64,000 nucleotides of DNA from Betaproteobacteria bacterium (GCA_016194905.1 JACQAP010000017.1:1-64000); one strand, 5' to 3'; shown: positions 33,671-42,826, numbered from the stretch's first letter. Made by a program: numbers and translations. Notes: generated by a model from the letters alone, not told the origin.

Positions 33671-33989
33671 CACGAAGGAAGCGCTGACCAGCCTCCCGGC
33701 AGCGTAAAACGGCTTCCTGGCTTCCCGGCCGTGAATGCAGTCGCCCGGTTACAACCGCCTTTGGAGCACTTGCCGCCGCCCCTCTCACAGGGTGGAGCGC
33801 GTCTTGCTATCGGTTATGTCAGGCAAATGAAGTTGTGGTTTGGTTTGGCTTGATGCGAGCGACGAAAGCAGGAAGCTGGACGCAGAAGTCCTCCGAAGGG
33901 GAGCTTTTTCCCCGCCCCCGGGGGTCTTCGAACCCAGGACCGTGTCCGACTATTTGTGTGCACCGAATTTTCCTGAACAGGCTTACCAA
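33671..33989. other. Intergenic region
   Basis: No gene is supported. A GTTCGAA word on the minus strand (near 33929) looks like a tRNA T-loop, but no acceptor or anticodon arm fits around it. A GC-rich hairpin-like stretch lies at 33893-33935. Confidence 0.4.
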
Positions 33990-34808
33990 ATGAACAATAC
34001 CCCGTTCGACCGTATAGCCAGCGACTGCATGGCCAAGAAAATCGATTTTCCGGAGCAACTGGCCAAGCAGTACGTGCGCATCCTCCAGAAAATAAACGAA
34101 CTCTGGGGATCGCCCGCAACGATCAGGTATCTGGACGAGCTGATCATGCCCAGCCGCATCGACCGGCAGGGTTTTCCGCCCGACGTTGCCGAGGAGCTGG
34201 TTTCGCTCAAGCAACTTCATGAATACATCTATCCCGCCAGAAATACCAACGTGTGGGATCCCTACTACTACGTCAACCGGGAACGCTTCAAGAGCCTGGG
34301 AGAGCCGCCGGCAGGTGCCGAAACCCCGGCGAGTGGCGAAATTCCGGCGACAGGCAGACCCGCCGGCAAGCCTCGTCCATCCGTCTACAAGTCATGGTTC
34401 GCGAGCAATGGCAGCCGGCATTTCCGGAATTCCCCGATCGGCAGCCTGTACCCGTCGAAAGGCTTCACTGAGCGCACGACCAACCCGAGCGCGGACCCTT
34501 CATCGAACGCCGCTGTCGAGGAAATTCTGGTGGACGCCGAAGATCTGCTCGGCATTCGCCGCATCCGCAGCGCGATCGCCCTGTACGAGCAAGCGATTGC
34601 CCGCTATCCACGCTATTCCGCCTACCCGCACCTGCGATTGCTGGAACTTTACTACGACCTGGAGAGCCGGGAGGAATTCGAGCGCGTCGCCAGACAATTC
34701 TCGGAACACTTCTCGGTCGGGCCGATCCGCTGGGTTCTGATCAAGGTGGAATTCTGGGCGCAACTCGACAGGATCGCGGCGGCACTGCTGCAAAAAACGA
34801 TGGCCTGA
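33990..34808 (+). CDS. Hypothetical protein with a C-terminal TPR-like helical domain
   Basis: ATG 33990 is chosen; the frame is open upstream but the start codon there gives an unlikely leader. The 272-residue protein has an N-terminal helical region (FPEQLAKQYVRILQKINELW), a Pro/Gly/Ala-rich linker (~105-135) and a C-terminal TPR-like part (IRSAIALYEQAIARYPRY, LRLLELYYDLESREEFERVA). The tail resembles the helical ends of FimV-like or chaperone-adaptor proteins; no clear family. No signal peptide. Confidence 0.65.
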   Translation: MNNTPFDRIASDCMAKKIDFPEQLAKQYVRILQKINELWGSPATIRYLDELIMPSRIDRQGFPPDVAEELVSLKQLHEYIYPARNTNVWDPYYYVNRERFKSLGEPPAGAETPASGEIPATGRPAGKPRPSVYKSWFASNGSRHFRNSPIGSLYPSKGFTERTTNPSADPSSNAAVEEILVDAEDLLGIRRIRSAIALYEQAIARYPRYSAYPHLRLLELYYDLESREEFERVARQFSEHFSVGPIRWVLIKVEFWAQLDRIAAALLQKTMA

Positions 34809-34962
34809 TTCCGGAAAAGACGGAAGGCGGATTAGCGTGGTGGCAAAGACGCGATCACCGTCAATCAAATGGAATTCGGCGCCGGGACACCCGCAGCCCG
34901 ATTACCGTTCCCGCCTGAAAGTTTATACCGATTCGCGGAGATGTTCCGGATCGAGGCAGCCC

Positions 34963-34992
34963 AAAAAAAAGATCCGCGCGCGGATCTTTTTT
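34963..34992. terminator. Bidirectional rho-independent terminator
   Basis: Eight A, then the perfect palindrome GATCCGCGCGCGGATC (34971-34986), then six T. It works on both strands: for the gene ending at 34808 (+) and for the operon ending at 35019 (-). Confidence 0.88.
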
Positions 34993-35018
34993 CAACCGGC
35001 GACTTCCGCCAACGATCA

Positions 35019-35345
35019 TTACATTGGCCGCCCCGCCGCCTGAATCTTGCTTTTCAGTGCCAGAACCATGTCGTCGACGGCGAGCAGAAAATCTTCGTGG
35101 CCCTTCCCCGTCTGTTCCAGCATCCACTCATGCGGGATGGTGGCTTCAATCGACAGGACCTGGAAGCGGTTGTAGGCAATCCGCAACTGGTGGGTGCTGC
35201 GGGTTTCGAAGATGGGCAGTCCCGCATCGATCTCGACGATGTAGCGCAGCGGATCGAGTTGCCGGCGCTGGATTACGGTCTTGATGCTTGCATGCGCTTG
35301 CGACAACGCCGTCTGATATCCGACCGAATCGTAGGCGGCTGTCAT
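35019..35345 (-). CDS. Hypothetical protein, second gene of a two-gene operon
   Basis: This 108-residue soluble protein (MTAAYDSVGYQTALSQAHAS...) has a mixed alpha/beta pattern with RYIVEIDAGLPIFE and a helical C-terminus (FLLAVDDMVLALKSKI). It lies 19 bases after the 35365 gene and ends before a strong terminator. I recognise no family. Confidence 0.6.
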   Translation of the reverse strand: MTAAYDSVGYQTALSQAHASIKTVIQRRQLDPLRYIVEIDAGLPIFETRSTHQLRIAYNRFQVLSIEATIPHEWMLEQTGKGHEDFLLAVDDMVLALKSKIQAAGRPM

Positions 35346-35364
35346 GGACGGCGCGTCGCTTCGT

Positions 35365-35724
35365 TCAGGCGCGCCGGACCAGGCGCCCGGCGGGGATGAT
35401 CGGATCGCGTCGGATCGGCTCGGGAGGCAGTTCCTTCATTCTCTCGAGCGCCTTGGCGAACAGTTCGCGTACTTCGCCGCCGATGGTGGCTGCGATGGAA
35501 CGGCGATCGTTTCCCTTCTTGCTGTCGCAGAAGGTTTTTACGAGCAAATAAGATTCCATCACTTCGCGGTCATTGCCGGTGGAAAGCGCGCCGATCTCCG
35601 CGGGAAACACGGTCCGGCCGCTGCCGGGCTCCATCAGGGTGGTGAGGGTGCTGGTCAGCGTGCTACGCACTTCGGTGCGAGTCCTGAATTGCTTGAAATG
35701 CACGGCCCATTTTTCATCGCCCAT
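35365..35724 (-). CDS. Hypothetical protein, first gene of a two-gene operon
   Basis: This 119-residue protein (MGDEKWAVHFKQFRTRTEVR...) is rich in Arg, Thr and Glu and ends with a basic tail (RAGRLVRRA-like). The pattern STLTSTLTTLMEP and VRELFAKALERMKEL suggests an alpha-helical protein. Its start is 34 bases downstream of a hairpin terminator on the same strand. Function unknown. Confidence 0.6.
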   Translation of the reverse strand: MGDEKWAVHFKQFRTRTEVRSTLTSTLTTLMEPGSGRTVFPAEIGALSTGNDREVMESYLLVKTFCDSKKGNDRRSIAATIGGEVRELFAKALERMKELPPEPIRRDPIIPAGRLVRRA

Positions 35725-35758
35725 TGTCTACCTCGACAGAGATTGAAAAAAACTGCGA

Positions 35759-35786
35759 CCGGGCAGATCCAGTGCGATCTGCCCGG
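35759..35786 (-). terminator. Rho-independent terminator of the 35805 gene
   Basis: An 11-bp perfect stem CCGGGCAGATC/GATCTGCCCGG with a 6-base loop. On the minus strand a T tract follows a few bases later (35744-35751). It separates the small gene at 35805 from the two-gene operon downstream. Confidence 0.75.
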
Positions 35787-35804
35787 AAAAATCGATTGGC
35801 CGGC

Positions 35805-36035
35805 CTACCGGTTTCTGCTGCGTGGCATCGGGCCTTTGTGCGGCCCACCGGGAACAAGAACGCCTTGCTTGTAGTAGGTTCCTTGCGCAAACGCCGCTTT
35901 GTGTTCCGGCTTAGCGGACTTCTCCGATGAATCAGTTTGCGAAGCGGCGTCCTTGTGCACTGGCCCTGCAGGCCAATCAAACATTCTCTTGGGCGGGTGG
36001 GGTGAAAGGGGTTTTTCTTTCCGGCCGGTACTCAT
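35805..36035 (-). CDS. Small basic hypothetical protein
   Basis: ATG 36035 has GGAG eight bases upstream and gives 76 residues (MSTGRKEKPLSPHPPKRMFD...). It is basic, with many Lys, Pro and Ser residues, and probably disordered. A terminator follows it. I recognise no family. Confidence 0.5.
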   Translation of the reverse strand: MSTGRKEKPLSPHPPKRMFDWPAGPVHKDAASQTDSSEKSAKPEHKAAFAQGTYYKQGVLVPGGPHKGPMPRSRNR

Positions 36036-36243
36036 GCTGATCTCCGTGATGCCCTGGCAGGGCAGTTTGTCGCGCCGGGGGCCGGACGCAACACGCGGCA
36101 CGACCAGTATGGACCTCATTCGCGGGATCGGACGGCTATATTTTCGGCAGGGGGCGGGCAGGGGTGAGGAGCGAGGGTTAAGGGATCAAGGGGCTTGAAG
36201 ACTTGACTCGTTTCACCCCTCATCCCTAATGAAATGACCAACA

Positions 36244-36843
36244 TTACAACGGTACGGTGCGTTTGCCGGCAGTCGTGCCGCGCAGCGGGCGACGCGGTTC
36301 GTTCCCGACCGCGCGGACTTCACGGCGGTTGCCGGGACCTTTCATGTGGTCATGCCCGTGGTCGACGTCGCCTATCCTGGAGAGCGGAAAGTGACGATGT
36401 TGGGGGAACGCAAAACAGTGCTTGCCGCACCTGGACGGGATGCCGACGAGGGAATAGGCGGGATAGACCACTTCGTCAGACGAGGCTTGCGCAGCCTCCG
36501 CGCTGTGCAACTCGGCTTCGTACCGGGCCTCGTCGAGCCAGCGATCTTCGAGCTCGCGCTTGTGCCGCTCCGCGGTGTAGGCGGCCAACTGCGCCTTTTC
36601 AGCGCGAACGCGCTCGTAGGCTTCGTTGAGGTCGCGTTCGCGGCGGCGCTCGCAATCCTCGGTGGCGCAGGATAGCGGGAACGACGTGACGCCGACGGCG
36701 CGCATGCCGGCGGGACAGGCGGAATCGGTGTACAGCGCGTTCCCGTTCGCGTCGTTGCAGCGAAGGATGTCGGCGTTCGCGGTCGCGTTTGACAGCAGGC
36801 CGGCTGCAGCGAGCAGGAAAAGTGCAATGAGTCGCGCGCGCAT
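36244..36843 (-). CDS. Exported DUF4124-like protein
   Basis: This 199-residue protein has a signal peptide (MRARLIALFLLAAAGLLSNA). The DUF4124-like segment that follows reads ADILRCNDANGNALYTDSAC, with the paired Cys and the YTD core. A charged helix (RRRERDLNEAYERVRAEKAQ) and a His-rich, Arg-rich C-terminal tail complete it. It is periplasmic, and the role is unknown. It is divergent from the cyclase gene. Confidence 0.7.
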   Translation of the reverse strand: MRARLIALFLLAAAGLLSNATANADILRCNDANGNALYTDSACPAGMRAVGVTSFPLSCATEDCERRRERDLNEAYERVRAEKAQLAAYTAERHKRELEDRWLDEARYEAELHSAEAAQASSDEVVYPAYSLVGIPSRCGKHCFAFPQHRHFPLSRIGDVDHGHDHMKGPGNRREVRAVGNEPRRPLRGTTAGKRTVPL

Positions 36844-36952
36844 GTCGGCGTTCTCCTCGTATGGGTATGGGCCCGGACGGCGTGCCGCCCTTCCATCGTA
36901 AGACCGCGGACGGCGACAACCGGTTCAGATCATCCCGCAACGAGGTTCCCCT

Positions 36953-37090
36953 CGCAACGTGCAATGCCGCGTTCCTGTGCCCTGGTGACACTTCGTTACC
37001 AAACGGGAGAAGGTGTGGGTCCGCAACGTGCAATGCCGCGTTCCTGTGCCCTGGTGACACTTCGTTACCAAACGGGAGAAGGTGTGGGTC
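36953..37090. repeat. Exact 69-bp tandem duplication
   Basis: The unit beginning CGCAACGTGCAATGCCGCGT and ending GGAGAAGGTGTGGGTC is present at 36953-37021 and again at 37022-37090. A third copy starts with CGCAACGTGC and then diverges. It lies 131 bases before the cyclase start, in the promoter or leader region. Confidence 0.9.
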
Positions 37091-37220
37091 CGCAACGTGC
37101 CGTGGCGTTGGCGACCAGGATGCGCTGATTGACCCACTATCGACGCCAGCGTACATTCGGCACGGATTGTCTCCCTCCCGGGCGGGCTCGGCGAATCCCA
37201 AACGCATTTCAAGGGCATTC

Positions 37221-38966
37221 ATGCAGCGAAGACTCGCCGCGATCGTAAGTGCGGATGTGCAAGGCTACAGCCGCCTGATGGGCGACGACGAGGCGGCGAC
37301 CGTTCGCACGCTGACGGCCTACCGCGACCTCATGGTTTCGCTGATACGCGAACACGGCGGACGGGTGGTGGATTCTCCCGGCGACAACCTGCTCGCCGAA
37401 TTCCCCAGCGTGGTGGATGCCCTGCATTCTGCCGCCGCCATCCAGAAGGCACTGGCCGTTCGCAATGAGCTGTTGCCCCCGGGACGCCGGATGGAATTTC
37501 GCATCGGCATCAACCTGGGCGACGTCATTGCCGAGGGCGAGCGCATTTACGGCGACGGGGTCAACATCGCCGCGCGCGTGCAGGATCTCGCGGAAGCCGG
37601 CGGGATCTGCATTTCGGGCACGACCTACGACCAGGTCGAAAACAAGGTTGCCCTTCACTACGAGTTCATCGGCGAGCATGCCGCCAAGAACATCGCCAAG
37701 CCCGTGCGCGCCTATCGCGTAGGGCTCTCGCCTGCGACGGAAACAGCCGTGAAATCAGGACAAGGCCTCACGCCGCCCGGCATTCCTTCCATCGCAGTGC
37801 TGCCGTTCGACAACATGAGTGCCGATCCCGATCAGGAATATTTCAGCGACGGGATCGTCGAAGATCTGATCACCGACCTGTCCAAGCTTTCTGGCCTGTT
37901 CGTCATCGCGCGCAATTCCACCTTTTCCTACAAGGGCAAGGCGGTCAGGGTGCAGCAGGTCGGCCGCGAATTGGGTGTGCGCTATGTACTCGAGGGAAGC
38001 GTGCGCAAAGTGGGCGACCACGTTCGCATTACCGGACAGCTGATCGATGCATCGAGCGGCCGTCACCTGTGGGCGGACCGTTACGACCGCCGACTGGATG
38101 ACGTATTCGCAGTGCAGGATGAAATCACCCGCCGCATCGTCGATGCGCTCGCGATAACGCTTACCCGCGGCGAGCAGCAGCAGCGCGAACGCCGGCGCAC
38201 CGATCTTCCCGAAGCCTACGATTGCTTGCTGCGCGGCATCGACTACCTGCAGCGCACGACGAGCGAGTCGAACATCGCGGCACGGCGCATGCTCGAAAAG
38301 GCCGTCGACCTGGATCCGAAATTTGCCGAGGCCTATGCCCTGCTTTCCCATACCTACCACCGGGATTGGACCATGGGTTGGTCCCAGGAACGGCAAACGC
38401 TGGAACGTGCGTTCGAGTTTGCCGAGCGCGCCATCGCCCTGGACGATCTGCTGCCGGCCGCCTACCGGGCCCTGGCCACTGCGCTGCTTTGGCAGAGGGC
38501 GCATGACAAGGCGATCATCGTAGCGCAACGCGCAGTGGATCTTGCGCCGAGCGATGCTCATTCCCACTTCATACTTGGAGAGGTGCTGAGCTGGTCGCAT
38601 CCCGAGAAGGCCATCGTGCCGGTGCAGAAGGCGATGCGCCTGAATCCCCACTATCCGCCGAGCTATTCGTACACCTTGGGCCACGTCCACTTCCTGATGC
38701 GCCGCTACGACGACGCCCTGGCGGAACTCAACCGGGTCGTGAGCCGCAATCCGGACTGGTTGCCTGCGCACGGTTTTCTGGCTGCCACTTACGCGGAACT
38801 GGGGCGTTTCGAACAGGCGCAGCAGGCGATGCGGGAAGCGGAGCGCATCAGCCCGGCGGTCCTGGCGAAGCCCTTCATCGAACGCTTACCTTACGAGGAT
38901 CCAACCGTACTGGCGCGCGTCTTTGATGCGTTCCGCGCGGCGGGCTTGGCGCCGCCATCGCAGTAA
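37221..38966 (+). CDS. Class III adenylate/guanylate cyclase with TolB-like and TPR domains
   Basis: ATG 37221 follows AAGGG. The 581-residue protein has a class III cyclase domain (1-170) with the metal Asp residues in SADVQGYSRLMG and SPGDNLLAEF, and GDGVNIAARVQ. A TolB-like/FlgO-like segment follows (PSIAVLPFDNMSADPDQEYF; LFVIARNSTFSYKG) and then TPR repeats (~345-580). This is the common soluble cyclase-TPR layout of proteobacteria. It makes cAMP or cGMP from a signal that is unknown. The frame is open far upstream through the 69-bp repeats, but no start there is likely. Confidence 0.88.
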   Translation: MQRRLAAIVSADVQGYSRLMGDDEAATVRTLTAYRDLMVSLIREHGGRVVDSPGDNLLAEFPSVVDALHSAAAIQKALAVRNELLPPGRRMEFRIGINLGDVIAEGERIYGDGVNIAARVQDLAEAGGICISGTTYDQVENKVALHYEFIGEHAAKNIAKPVRAYRVGLSPATETAVKSGQGLTPPGIPSIAVLPFDNMSADPDQEYFSDGIVEDLITDLSKLSGLFVIARNSTFSYKGKAVRVQQVGRELGVRYVLEGSVRKVGDHVRITGQLIDASSGRHLWADRYDRRLDDVFAVQDEITRRIVDALAITLTRGEQQQRERRRTDLPEAYDCLLRGIDYLQRTTSESNIAARRMLEKAVDLDPKFAEAYALLSHTYHRDWTMGWSQERQTLERAFEFAERAIALDDLLPAAYRALATALLWQRAHDKAIIVAQRAVDLAPSDAHSHFILGEVLSWSHPEKAIVPVQKAMRLNPHYPPSYSYTLGHVHFLMRRYDDALAELNRVVSRNPDWLPAHGFLAATYAELGRFEQAQQAMREAERISPAVLAKPFIERLPYEDPTVLARVFDAFRAAGLAPPSQ

Positions 38967-39071
38967 GGAATCAAGTTTGTTTTACCTGTCTCGTAGCGTC
39001 AGGCTGGCGATGAGGGAACAGACGATCCGTTTTCTGCCTGCCCGACGCCCCTCATTCCTGCTTGATGGAGA

Positions 39072-39509
39072 TCAGGGCTTCAACTGACCGCGGATTTCAC
39101 CGGCCTTGTTCGCATCGCTGTGAACATTGACGTAGAGGTCGCCGGCTTTGTAGCTCTTGTACTGCGCATCGGTGAGCTTGGCGCCGGCCGGTACGGCCCA
39201 TTCGTTGTCGGATTTCTTTTCCAGGGGGATCGCGACCCCGCCGTTCTTGCCCGGCGCCGCTTCGTGAATGTGTGCCATCGTGCCTTTGACACCCGTCGTG
39301 GTTACGCTGCCGCTGACGGTCTTGTCGTCATTGACCGTGATCGTGCCGGTCCCTGCCGCCGAGGTCTGGACCGGCGGCACTTCCTGAGCGCCGCTCAGCG
39401 TAACTTTCGACGCGCCGGCTATCGCCAGCCCGGTGCTTGCAGCAAGAACACCCGCAATCAGGGTAAAGCCGGCACATGCGATGCGTGTCTTTCGAAAAAT
39501 TGGTTTCAT
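39072..39509 (-). CDS. Exported CHRD-domain protein
   Basis: This 145-residue protein has a signal peptide (FTLIAGVLAASTGLAIA). A single CHRD domain follows: KVTLSGAQEVPPVQTSAAGT, GTMAHIHEAAPGKNG, DLYVNVHSDANKAGEIRG. CHRD domains are all-beta and found in chordin and many bacterial exported proteins. GGAGG precedes the start. Its job is unknown. Confidence 0.9.
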   Translation of the reverse strand: MKPIFRKTRIACAGFTLIAGVLAASTGLAIAGASKVTLSGAQEVPPVQTSAAGTGTITVNDDKTVSGSVTTTGVKGTMAHIHEAAPGKNGGVAIPLEKKSDNEWAVPAGAKLTDAQYKSYKAGDLYVNVHSDANKAGEIRGQLKP

Positions 39510-39734
39510 GTGATTTCCTCCATGGGTTGATCGAACGTCGGATGGTGACGACGGTTCAGCCCATCTGACACCGACGTTATCCACGGAGTTCCGGGCGGGG
39601 CGGTGCGATAGCGAAGACAAGGAGCCTGCGGATAGTCGGGGAATGGCGACAGGGGGACCTGCGGCGGCCTGCATGATTGCTGCGTGCAGTCTAAAATCGG
39701 TCTTGTGAACAGCCGATGACAGGAAAGCTACGAA

Positions 39735-40580
39735 ATGGCTATTGAAGCGACCCGGCAGCAAGCATCCTGCGGCGCGCTCATCCGCGGGGTCGACCTCACC
39801 AAAGACCTCTCCTCCGGGGAAGTGGCCGAAATTCGTGCCGCCTGGCTGAAGTACCAGGTCGTCGCGTTCCCGGACCAGCCGATGGAAATCGCGGACATCG
39901 AGCGCTTCGCCGCTTACATGGGACCGAACGGCGAAGACCCGTACCTCGAAGCGATCGCCGGACATCCGCGCGTGGTGCAGGTGAAGCGCGAGGCCGACGA
40001 GAAGACGCCGATCTTCGCCGAGACGTGGCACTCCGACTGGAGCTTCCTGAAGCGTCCGCCCGCGGCGACGGTGCTCTATGGCAACATCATTCCGCCGACC
40101 GGCGGTGACACCCTGTTTTCAAATCAGTACGCCGCATGGGACGGCTTGTCGGGTTCCATGAGGGCGCTGCTGAAAGGCAAGATGGCGATTCACTCGGCGC
40201 GCAAGGGCTATGCGAAGGACGGAATGTACGGCGAGCGCGACAAGGGCCGTTCGATGGCGATCAAGTACGGTGACTCGGCATTGAAAACGCAGCTTCATCC
40301 ACTCGCGCGACCGCATACCGAAACCGGGCGCCTCGCGCTCTACGTCAGTCCGGGTTACACCATCGGCATCGACGGCATTCCCGACGACGAAGCCATCCCG
40401 ATTCTCAAAGAGCTGTACGCCCATCAGGCCAGGCTGGAATTCGTCTACCGCCACAAATGGGTCGAGGGCATGCTGATCATATGGGATAACCGCAGCGTGA
40501 TCCATGCCGCCACCGGCGGCTACGAAGGCCATCGCCGGCTGCTGCACAGGATCACGGTGGCGGACAGGACGCTGCAGTAG
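39735..40580 (+). CDS. TauD/TfdA-family Fe(II)/2-oxoglutarate dioxygenase
   Basis: This 281-residue protein has the HxD motif (TWHSDWSF, H98/D100), a distal His in VIHAATGGYEG (~256) and an Arg in RRLLHRI that binds 2-oxoglutarate. Lengths and order match the family, which includes taurine, 2,4-D and alkylsulfate dioxygenases. The substrate cannot be told. It is a single gene with GGAAAG upstream. Confidence 0.9.
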   Translation: MAIEATRQQASCGALIRGVDLTKDLSSGEVAEIRAAWLKYQVVAFPDQPMEIADIERFAAYMGPNGEDPYLEAIAGHPRVVQVKREADEKTPIFAETWHSDWSFLKRPPAATVLYGNIIPPTGGDTLFSNQYAAWDGLSGSMRALLKGKMAIHSARKGYAKDGMYGERDKGRSMAIKYGDSALKTQLHPLARPHTETGRLALYVSPGYTIGIDGIPDDEAIPILKELYAHQARLEFVYRHKWVEGMLIIWDNRSVIHAATGGYEGHRRLLHRITVADRTLQ

Positions 40581-40627
40581 ATGGCGTAAACCCGATGGCG
40601 GACCTTCTTACATCACTCGACCCGACT

Positions 40628-41128
40628 ATGAAATCCATTTCCTTTTGCGTGCTCTCGCTGAACTTGCTTGCGCTGCCGGCTGCTTTCGCCGCCGATCCCT
40701 GGGAGCCCGGCGGGACGCTGGAGACTTGTCTGGAAGCGGTGCTGAAGGAACGTCCGGGCATTGTGACCGGATGGCAGCAAAGCGGCGGCGGAGAGATGAC
40801 GCCTTACGTAGTCAGTGTTCTGAGTCCGGAAGGCACCAATGCCGAGGCATTCTGCAACCCGGCCAATCCGACGAACTTCCAGTTCAAGAGCAAGACCGGC
40901 CTGTTTCGCTACTCGATGTATCAGCGTGCTACATTCGCGGAAGCAAAGGCCCGCGCATCGGCGCCGGAGATTTTCACGGGCCCGGTCAGGGTGACATCAA
41001 TGGAGCTTTCGGTGGGCGTAAGCGGCAAGCCGATGTACAGATACCAGATGTTTCTCCCCAGCAACCATAAAGCGACCGTCGAGATCGATGCCGTCACCGG
41101 TAGATTGAACAAGGGGGAAGTGAACTAG
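40628..41128 (+). CDS. Exported hypothetical protein
   Basis: Starts at ATG 40628 (an earlier ATG at 40595 would add 11 residues). Signal peptide FCVLSLNLLALPAAFAAD. The mature ~140 residues have one Cys pair (LETCLEAV, AFCNP), FQFKSKTGLFRYSMYQR and KATVEIDAVTGRL, which looks like a PepSY-type end. It is probably periplasmic. It may share a transcript with the lipoprotein-like gene that follows. Confidence 0.65.
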   Translation: MKSISFCVLSLNLLALPAAFAADPWEPGGTLETCLEAVLKERPGIVTGWQQSGGGEMTPYVVSVLSPEGTNAEAFCNPANPTNFQFKSKTGLFRYSMYQRATFAEAKARASAPEIFTGPVRVTSMELSVGVSGKPMYRYQMFLPSNHKATVEIDAVTGRLNKGEVN

Positions 41129-41181
41129 AGAAACAGTCCGTACGCAATTCACGCCCCATCGCTCACCATGGAGGAAATAGC

Positions 41182-41790
41182 ATGAGAAAGCGTTTCCATT
41201 TCGCGCTGGCAGTTCTCGCAACCGGCATCGCCTTCGGCAACCTCGCCACGGCCTCCGCCGCCGACAAACTTGAAAATATCCCGCTGGTCTGGAAGCCGAC
41301 CGCGCCGATGTCCGAGAGGTCGCCGGTCGATCTGAAAGGTCTCGAGGGCATCAAGTTCCAGATCGATTCTTTCACCGACAATCGCGAGGATCCCGCCTTC
41401 ATAGGTCGCAATATGAACAAGGTTCCGCTGCGCAAGGTGACCACGAAGGAGGATGTCCCGCGCTTCGTGACTTATCAGGTGAAATCGCTCATGTCCGCGC
41501 TCGGTCTCAATGTGGTGGAAAGCGGTGGAGATGTCATCCTGAAAGGCGAGGTCAGGAAATTCTTCGCCGAAGAGACCAACCGCTACAACGCCGAAGTCGA
41601 ACTGCAGGCCACGCTCACCGATGCGAACGGCAAGATTCTGTGGGTGGTCGCCACCACGGGGACTTCCAGCCGCTACGGAATCTCGTACAAGGCGGACAAC
41701 TACTACGAGGTGCTGAGCGACGCAGTGGTCGGAGCGACACATGAACTGGTGCACAATCCCGGCTTCCGCAAAGCGTTGACCGAGAAGTAG
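41182..41790 (+). CDS. Exported YajG-like protein
   Basis: ATG 41182 follows GGAGG. This 202-residue protein has a signal peptide (FALAVLATGIAFGNLATASA) but no lipobox Cys. It then has PLVWKPTAPMSER, FQIDSFTDNREDP and a LMSALGLNVVESGGDVILKG segment, close to the YajG/LPP20-type fold of outer-membrane lipoproteins. Function is unknown. Confidence 0.6.
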   Translation: MRKRFHFALAVLATGIAFGNLATASAADKLENIPLVWKPTAPMSERSPVDLKGLEGIKFQIDSFTDNREDPAFIGRNMNKVPLRKVTTKEDVPRFVTYQVKSLMSALGLNVVESGGDVILKGEVRKFFAEETNRYNAEVELQATLTDANGKILWVVATTGTSSRYGISYKADNYYEVLSDAVVGATHELVHNPGFRKALTEK

Positions 41791-41889
41791 GGATTCGGAG
41801 TGAGTCAAGAGGGGTGGACCGAAACAGCCAGTCGATCGAATGGGACGACAGCATCCGGTACCCCCCAGCCAAAAAAAGCCAAATAACCT

Positions 41890-41918
41890 TTGACCTTGCG
41901 CGGTTGACCACGTATAAC
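41890..41918 (+). promoter_or_regulatory. Sigma-70 promoter of cold-shock gene 1
   Basis: TTGACC (41890-41895), a 17-base spacer, TATAAC (41913-41918). Start of transcription is expected near 41925, giving a leader of about 140 nt. The second cold-shock gene has the same layout. Confidence 0.8.
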
Positions 41919-41924
41919 GACGAT

Positions 41925-42063
41925 GCAGAATTTTCAAGCGTTGAGTTTGCTGGTCCGTAGTAGCCCGGTACAACGGTACTCCTCAGATCTCCTTAATTTC
42001 ACCTCTTGATGTTCTCGCTTTCGGGCGAAACGCCCATTCACTATCAGTTAAGGAAGATTTCAA
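41925..42063 (+). promoter_or_regulatory. Conserved cold-shock leader RNA 1
   Basis: About 140 nt with high identity to 48503-48645, notably TTGCTGGTCCGT and ACGGTACTCCTCAGATCTCC. ATCTCCTTAA (41987-41996) can pair with the ribosome site TTAAGGAAGAT (42048-42058), with one bulge. That would hide it at one temperature and free it at another. The start is inferred from the promoter. Confidence 0.7.
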
Positions 42064-42267
42064 ATGGCTTCAGGTACCGTTAAGTGGTTCAACGACGCAA
42101 AAGGTTTCGGTTTCATCACCCCGGATGACGGCGGCAAGGATTTGTTTGCCCACTTCTCCGCGATCCAGGGCAACGGCTTCAAGTCGCTGCAGGAAAACCA
42201 GAAGGTGACGTTCGACAAGACCACCGGCCCCAAGGGCGATCAGGCATCCAACATTCAACCTGCGTAA
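42064..42267 (+). CDS. Cold-shock protein CspA family, copy 1
   Basis: This 67-residue protein is a single cold-shock domain: [20 protein letters not shown] with both RNP motifs (KGFGFI and DLFAHF). It is 65 of 67 identical to the 48646 gene product. It binds single-stranded nucleic acid and acts as an RNA chaperone. AAGGAAG precedes it and a terminator follows at 42313. Confidence 0.97.
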   Translation: MASGTVKWFNDAKGFGFITPDDGGKDLFAHFSAIQGNGFKSLQENQKVTFDKTTGPKGDQASNIQPA

Positions 42268-42312
42268 GCAGGGGGAGTGCGGGGCCCAGGGCTGAGGAAT
42301 CAGCGCTGAGCG

Positions 42313-42340
42313 AAAAAAGCCCGGGAAACCGGGCTTTTTT
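42313..42340 (+). terminator. Rho-independent terminator of cold-shock gene 1
   Basis: AAAAAAGCCCGG-GAAA-CCGGGCTTTTTT, a perfect stem with a GNRA tetraloop and a T tract. Confidence 0.92.
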
Positions 42341-42383
42341 CTTTGTCGTCGTACCGATGTCGTTCGGCGCGAATTCCGCGCCC

Positions 42384-42656
42384 TCACCCTGGCTTTTCCG
42401 CTTCCCACCCGGGCAAGCTGGCCGCCTTCATGTCGAATTCCTGATTCTTCGGCAACGATGGGGCCTTGAGCTCGACGTCGACACGCTGAAATGTTTCAGC
42501 CAGCTTGAAGCTGATCCTGGCGAGGTTCTCCGGATTGGATTTGATCTGCGCGGCGCTTTCGGTGACGACGACGTTACGGCAGACCAGTTCGACAAAAATC
42601 CTCGCTGCCAGGTCGCGCACAGGATCTGCAGGCCGTACAGTAGCTGGAGCTGCCAT
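42384..42656 (-). CDS. Small hypothetical protein
   Basis: The start at 42656 (GGAA six bases up) gives 90 residues (MAAPATVRPADPVRDLAARI...). It is mostly helical (LAARIFVELVCRNVVV, LARISFKLAETFQRVDVELK) and soluble. A start 33 bases up is possible. It is convergent with the cold-shock gene and uses no visible terminator of its own. No family recognised. Confidence 0.5.
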   Translation of the reverse strand: MAAPATVRPADPVRDLAARIFVELVCRNVVVTESAAQIKSNPENLARISFKLAETFQRVDVELKAPSLPKNQEFDMKAASLPGWEAEKPG

Positions 42657-42826
42657 GACGTTTCCGATCGGATGGGTTTGGAACCTCATGGTACCCGTAA
42701 CGGTTGGGGACGGGTTGAAACGCGCAGGACGTGAATCGGACTCTTGCCCGGTTCCGGGTTACTGACGGGCCCACAACTTCCTGTTACCGCGGTCGTAAGT
42801 TATCCGCTGCCTCTACTTTTTGAAGC

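Noticed and set aside
33900-33990. Possible tRNA on the minus strand (GTTCGAA T-loop-like word)
   Set aside because: No T-stem pairing, acceptor stem or anticodon arm can be drawn around it.
36953-37090. Possible CRISPR array
   Set aside because: The two units are adjacent without spacers and too long for CRISPR repeats; it is a plain tandem duplication. No array was seen elsewhere.
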